64,000 bases of DNA, taken from the NCBI RefSeq assembly GCF_014195095.1, contig NZ_JACIBC010000004.1, forward strand, positions 248,001-312,000, read 5' to 3'. Position numbers and translations under genes: made by a program. The stretch's first letter is position 1; the number at the start of each line of letters is the position of its first letter. Origin of the DNA: Rhizobium sp. BK602. GTDB taxonomy: Bacteria > Pseudomonadota > Alphaproteobacteria > Rhizobiales > Rhizobiaceae. The notes under the pieces are model-generated. The model ran no database searches. It was not told the DNA's origin and was given only the letters and a program-made list of their open reading frames with translations. Below are positions 62,744 to 64,000 of the stretch, in pieces.

Positions 62744-64000
62744 ATGTTTTCCATAAACGCTATGAAAGTTGGCCCAAAGCTCCTGCTGCTGGTTATGATG
62801 ACGGTCACAATCGGCTCCGGCGTCGGCATCTATGAATCCACGAAATTACGGGACATAGACTCCACCTATACCGGCGTCTTAAATCAAGACGTTGTCGCAA
62901 CGCTCAAACTGAGTGAGATCGCCGGTAATTCCGACTCGATCGGACGCCTCGTCTATCGCATGGTCGCCGAGCAGGACGCGGCCAGCATAAGAAAATCCCA
63001 GGAGGAATTGGCCGAGGTCGTCGACGAAACGACAAGTGCCATGCGCGAGGCAAGCGGCTACTATCCGGAGCGCAAAGCAGACTTCGACGCGATGAAGATC
63101 AAATTGGATGCCCTGCTGGCAGCTGCGGAGCCGGTCATTCAGGCCACGCTCGCCAACGACAAATCGACCGCGATGAACCTCGCGACAACCAGCTTTCGTC
63201 CGATCCGCGTCAAATTCGACAATGATGCAAACAATCTCTACAACTGGGCCAAGGACGAGCTTCGTCGCAAAAACACCGACGCGAGCGAGACGACCGACGC
63301 GACGATCGGAACAAGCTACATCGTTTTGGCCATCGGCGCTCTCACCGCCATCATCCTAGGGCTTGCGATGAGTACGACGCAGGTCGTACGCCCAATCCGG
63401 CGGCTGACGGAAACCATGGCTGAGCTTGCGGATAACAAGCTCGACATCGGCATTCCATTCACAGGCCTGCCAAACGAAATCGGCGAAATGGCGCGCGCCG
63501 TGGAAGTGTTCAAGCAAAACGGCGTGCGCGTGCGTGACCTGGACGCCGCCGGTGCGGACAAGCGTCAGAAAGTCGCCGACATGCAAAAGAGCATGGATGA
63601 AGTGATCACGGCGGCGGCGGCGGGCGATTTTTCATGCCGGGCGCCCGGAGACTTCGGCTATCCCGACCTGAACAGCATCGTCGGCGGTCTCAATCGTCTC
63701 CTCGGCTCCGTCGAAAGCGGCGTTACCGAGACCCGGCGCGTCGTATCGGCTCTGGCGAACGGAAACCTGACAGAGGCCATGGAGGGCGAATTCCACGGCG
63801 CCTTCGGCGAGCTGCAGCAGAACGTCAATACGACGATGGCCAATTTGCGTTCCGTGCTCGGCGAAGTCCGCTCTGCAATCGACACGATCAATGGCGGCGC
63901 CGGCGAGATGCGCTTGGCTTCAGGCAACCTGTCGCAGCGCACGGAACAACAGGCGGCCTCGTTGGAGGAAACCTCCTCGGCGCTGGAGGAAATCACCTCT
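62744..64000 (+). CDS. Methyl-accepting chemotaxis protein, N-terminal 419 residues
   Basis: The gene is open to the right edge. It begins MFSINAMKVGPKLLLLV, with a first membrane segment at about residues 12-28, then a helical sensor domain of about 160 residues of the four-helix-bundle kind. A second membrane segment (TSYIVLAIGALTAIILGLA) lies at about 188-207, followed by HAMP (VVRPIRRLTETMAELADNKL) and a further HAMP-like segment. The start of the cytoplasmic signalling domain is visible (GNLSQRTEQQAASLEETSSA), including a likely methylation region. The ligand is unknown. AAGGT lies before the ATG. Confidence 0.92.
   Translation, partial: MFSINAMKVGPKLLLLVMMTVTIGSGVGIYESTKLRDIDSTYTGVLNQDVVATLKLSEIAGNSDSIGRLVYRMVAEQDAASIRKSQEELAEVVDETTSAMREASGYYPERKADFDAMKIKLDALLAAAEPVIQATLANDKSTAMNLATTSFRPIRVKFDNDANNLYNWAKDELRRKNTDASETTDATIGTSYIVLAIGALTAIILGLAMSTTQVVRPIRRLTETMAELADNKLDIGIPFTGLPNEIGEMARAVEVFKQNGVRVRDLDAAGADKRQKVADMQKSMDEVITAAAAGDFSCRAPGDFGYPDLNSIVGGLNRLLGSVESGVTETRRVVSALANGNLTEAMEGEFHGAFGELQQNVNTTMANLRSVLGEVRSAIDTINGGAGEMRLASGNLSQRTEQQAASLEETSSALEEITS

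Overview
The window looks like chromosome or large-replicon DNA from a Rhizobiaceae bacterium (Sinorhizobium/Rhizobium/Agrobacterium type). It is GC-rich. It carries a nearly complete succinoglycan (exo) cluster in the gene order known from Sinorhizobium meliloti, an aerobic cob cluster (cobF to cobM) of the Pseudomonas denitrificans/rhizobial kind, and an agp/aga alpha-galactoside locus like that of S. meliloti. I saw no rRNA, tRNA, insertion sequence, prophage or CRISPR array. All names come from reading motifs and from remembered families; no search was run.

Layout. Positions 1-3.9 kb: the start of an ABC solute-binding protein gene (cut by the window edge), then divergent oxyR and katG. 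3.9-9.5 kb: a GH38 alpha-mannosidase preceded by a 27-codon mini-ORF, then a fosmidomycin-resistance-type MFS exporter divergent from an AraC/cupin regulator. 9.6-16.8 kb: cobF, cobG, cobH, cobI, cobJ, then cobK on the opposite strand and interlocked with both neighbours, then cobL and cobM. 16.8-19.7 kb: nikR, a vapBC toxin-antitoxin pair, an FMN reductase and an EamA exporter.

19.7-39.8 kb is the succinoglycan cluster: exoP-N-O-M-A-L-K-H and exoT on the minus strand, exoW-V on plus, exoX-U on minus, and exoY-F-Q-Z on plus. It holds priming (ExoY), chain-building glycosyltransferases (ExoA, L, M, O, U, W), decoration (ExoV, H, Z), flipping (ExoT), polymerisation and export (ExoQ, P, F), precursor supply (ExoN), trimming (ExoK) and a small inhibitor (ExoX). 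exoI and exoB of the S. meliloti cluster are not present. A roughly 740-bp AT-rich control region separates exoX from exoY.

40.1-40.5 kb holds an isolated 116-residue BP74-like protein gene with its own palindrome and hairpin. 40.5-48.3 kb is a sugar catabolic block: a ribose-type ABC transporter, an aldose dehydrogenase-like aldo/keto reductase, a UxaA-family dehydratase, and a divergent GntR regulator that appears to carry two winged-helix domains. 48.3-61.1 kb is a galactoside block: a GH2 glycosidase, AraC-type agpT, then agaL1-agpA-agpB-agpC-agpD-agaL2 (two GH4 enzymes around an Opp-type transporter) closed by a strong terminator. The window ends with a fumarylacetoacetate-hydrolase-family gene and a methyl-accepting chemotaxis protein gene that runs off the right edge.

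No wholly new multi-gene system stands out. The least explained items are the BP74-like gene and its control region, the tandem winged-helix GntR protein, the mini-ORF before the mannosidase, and several perfect palindromes or repeats in promoter regions.
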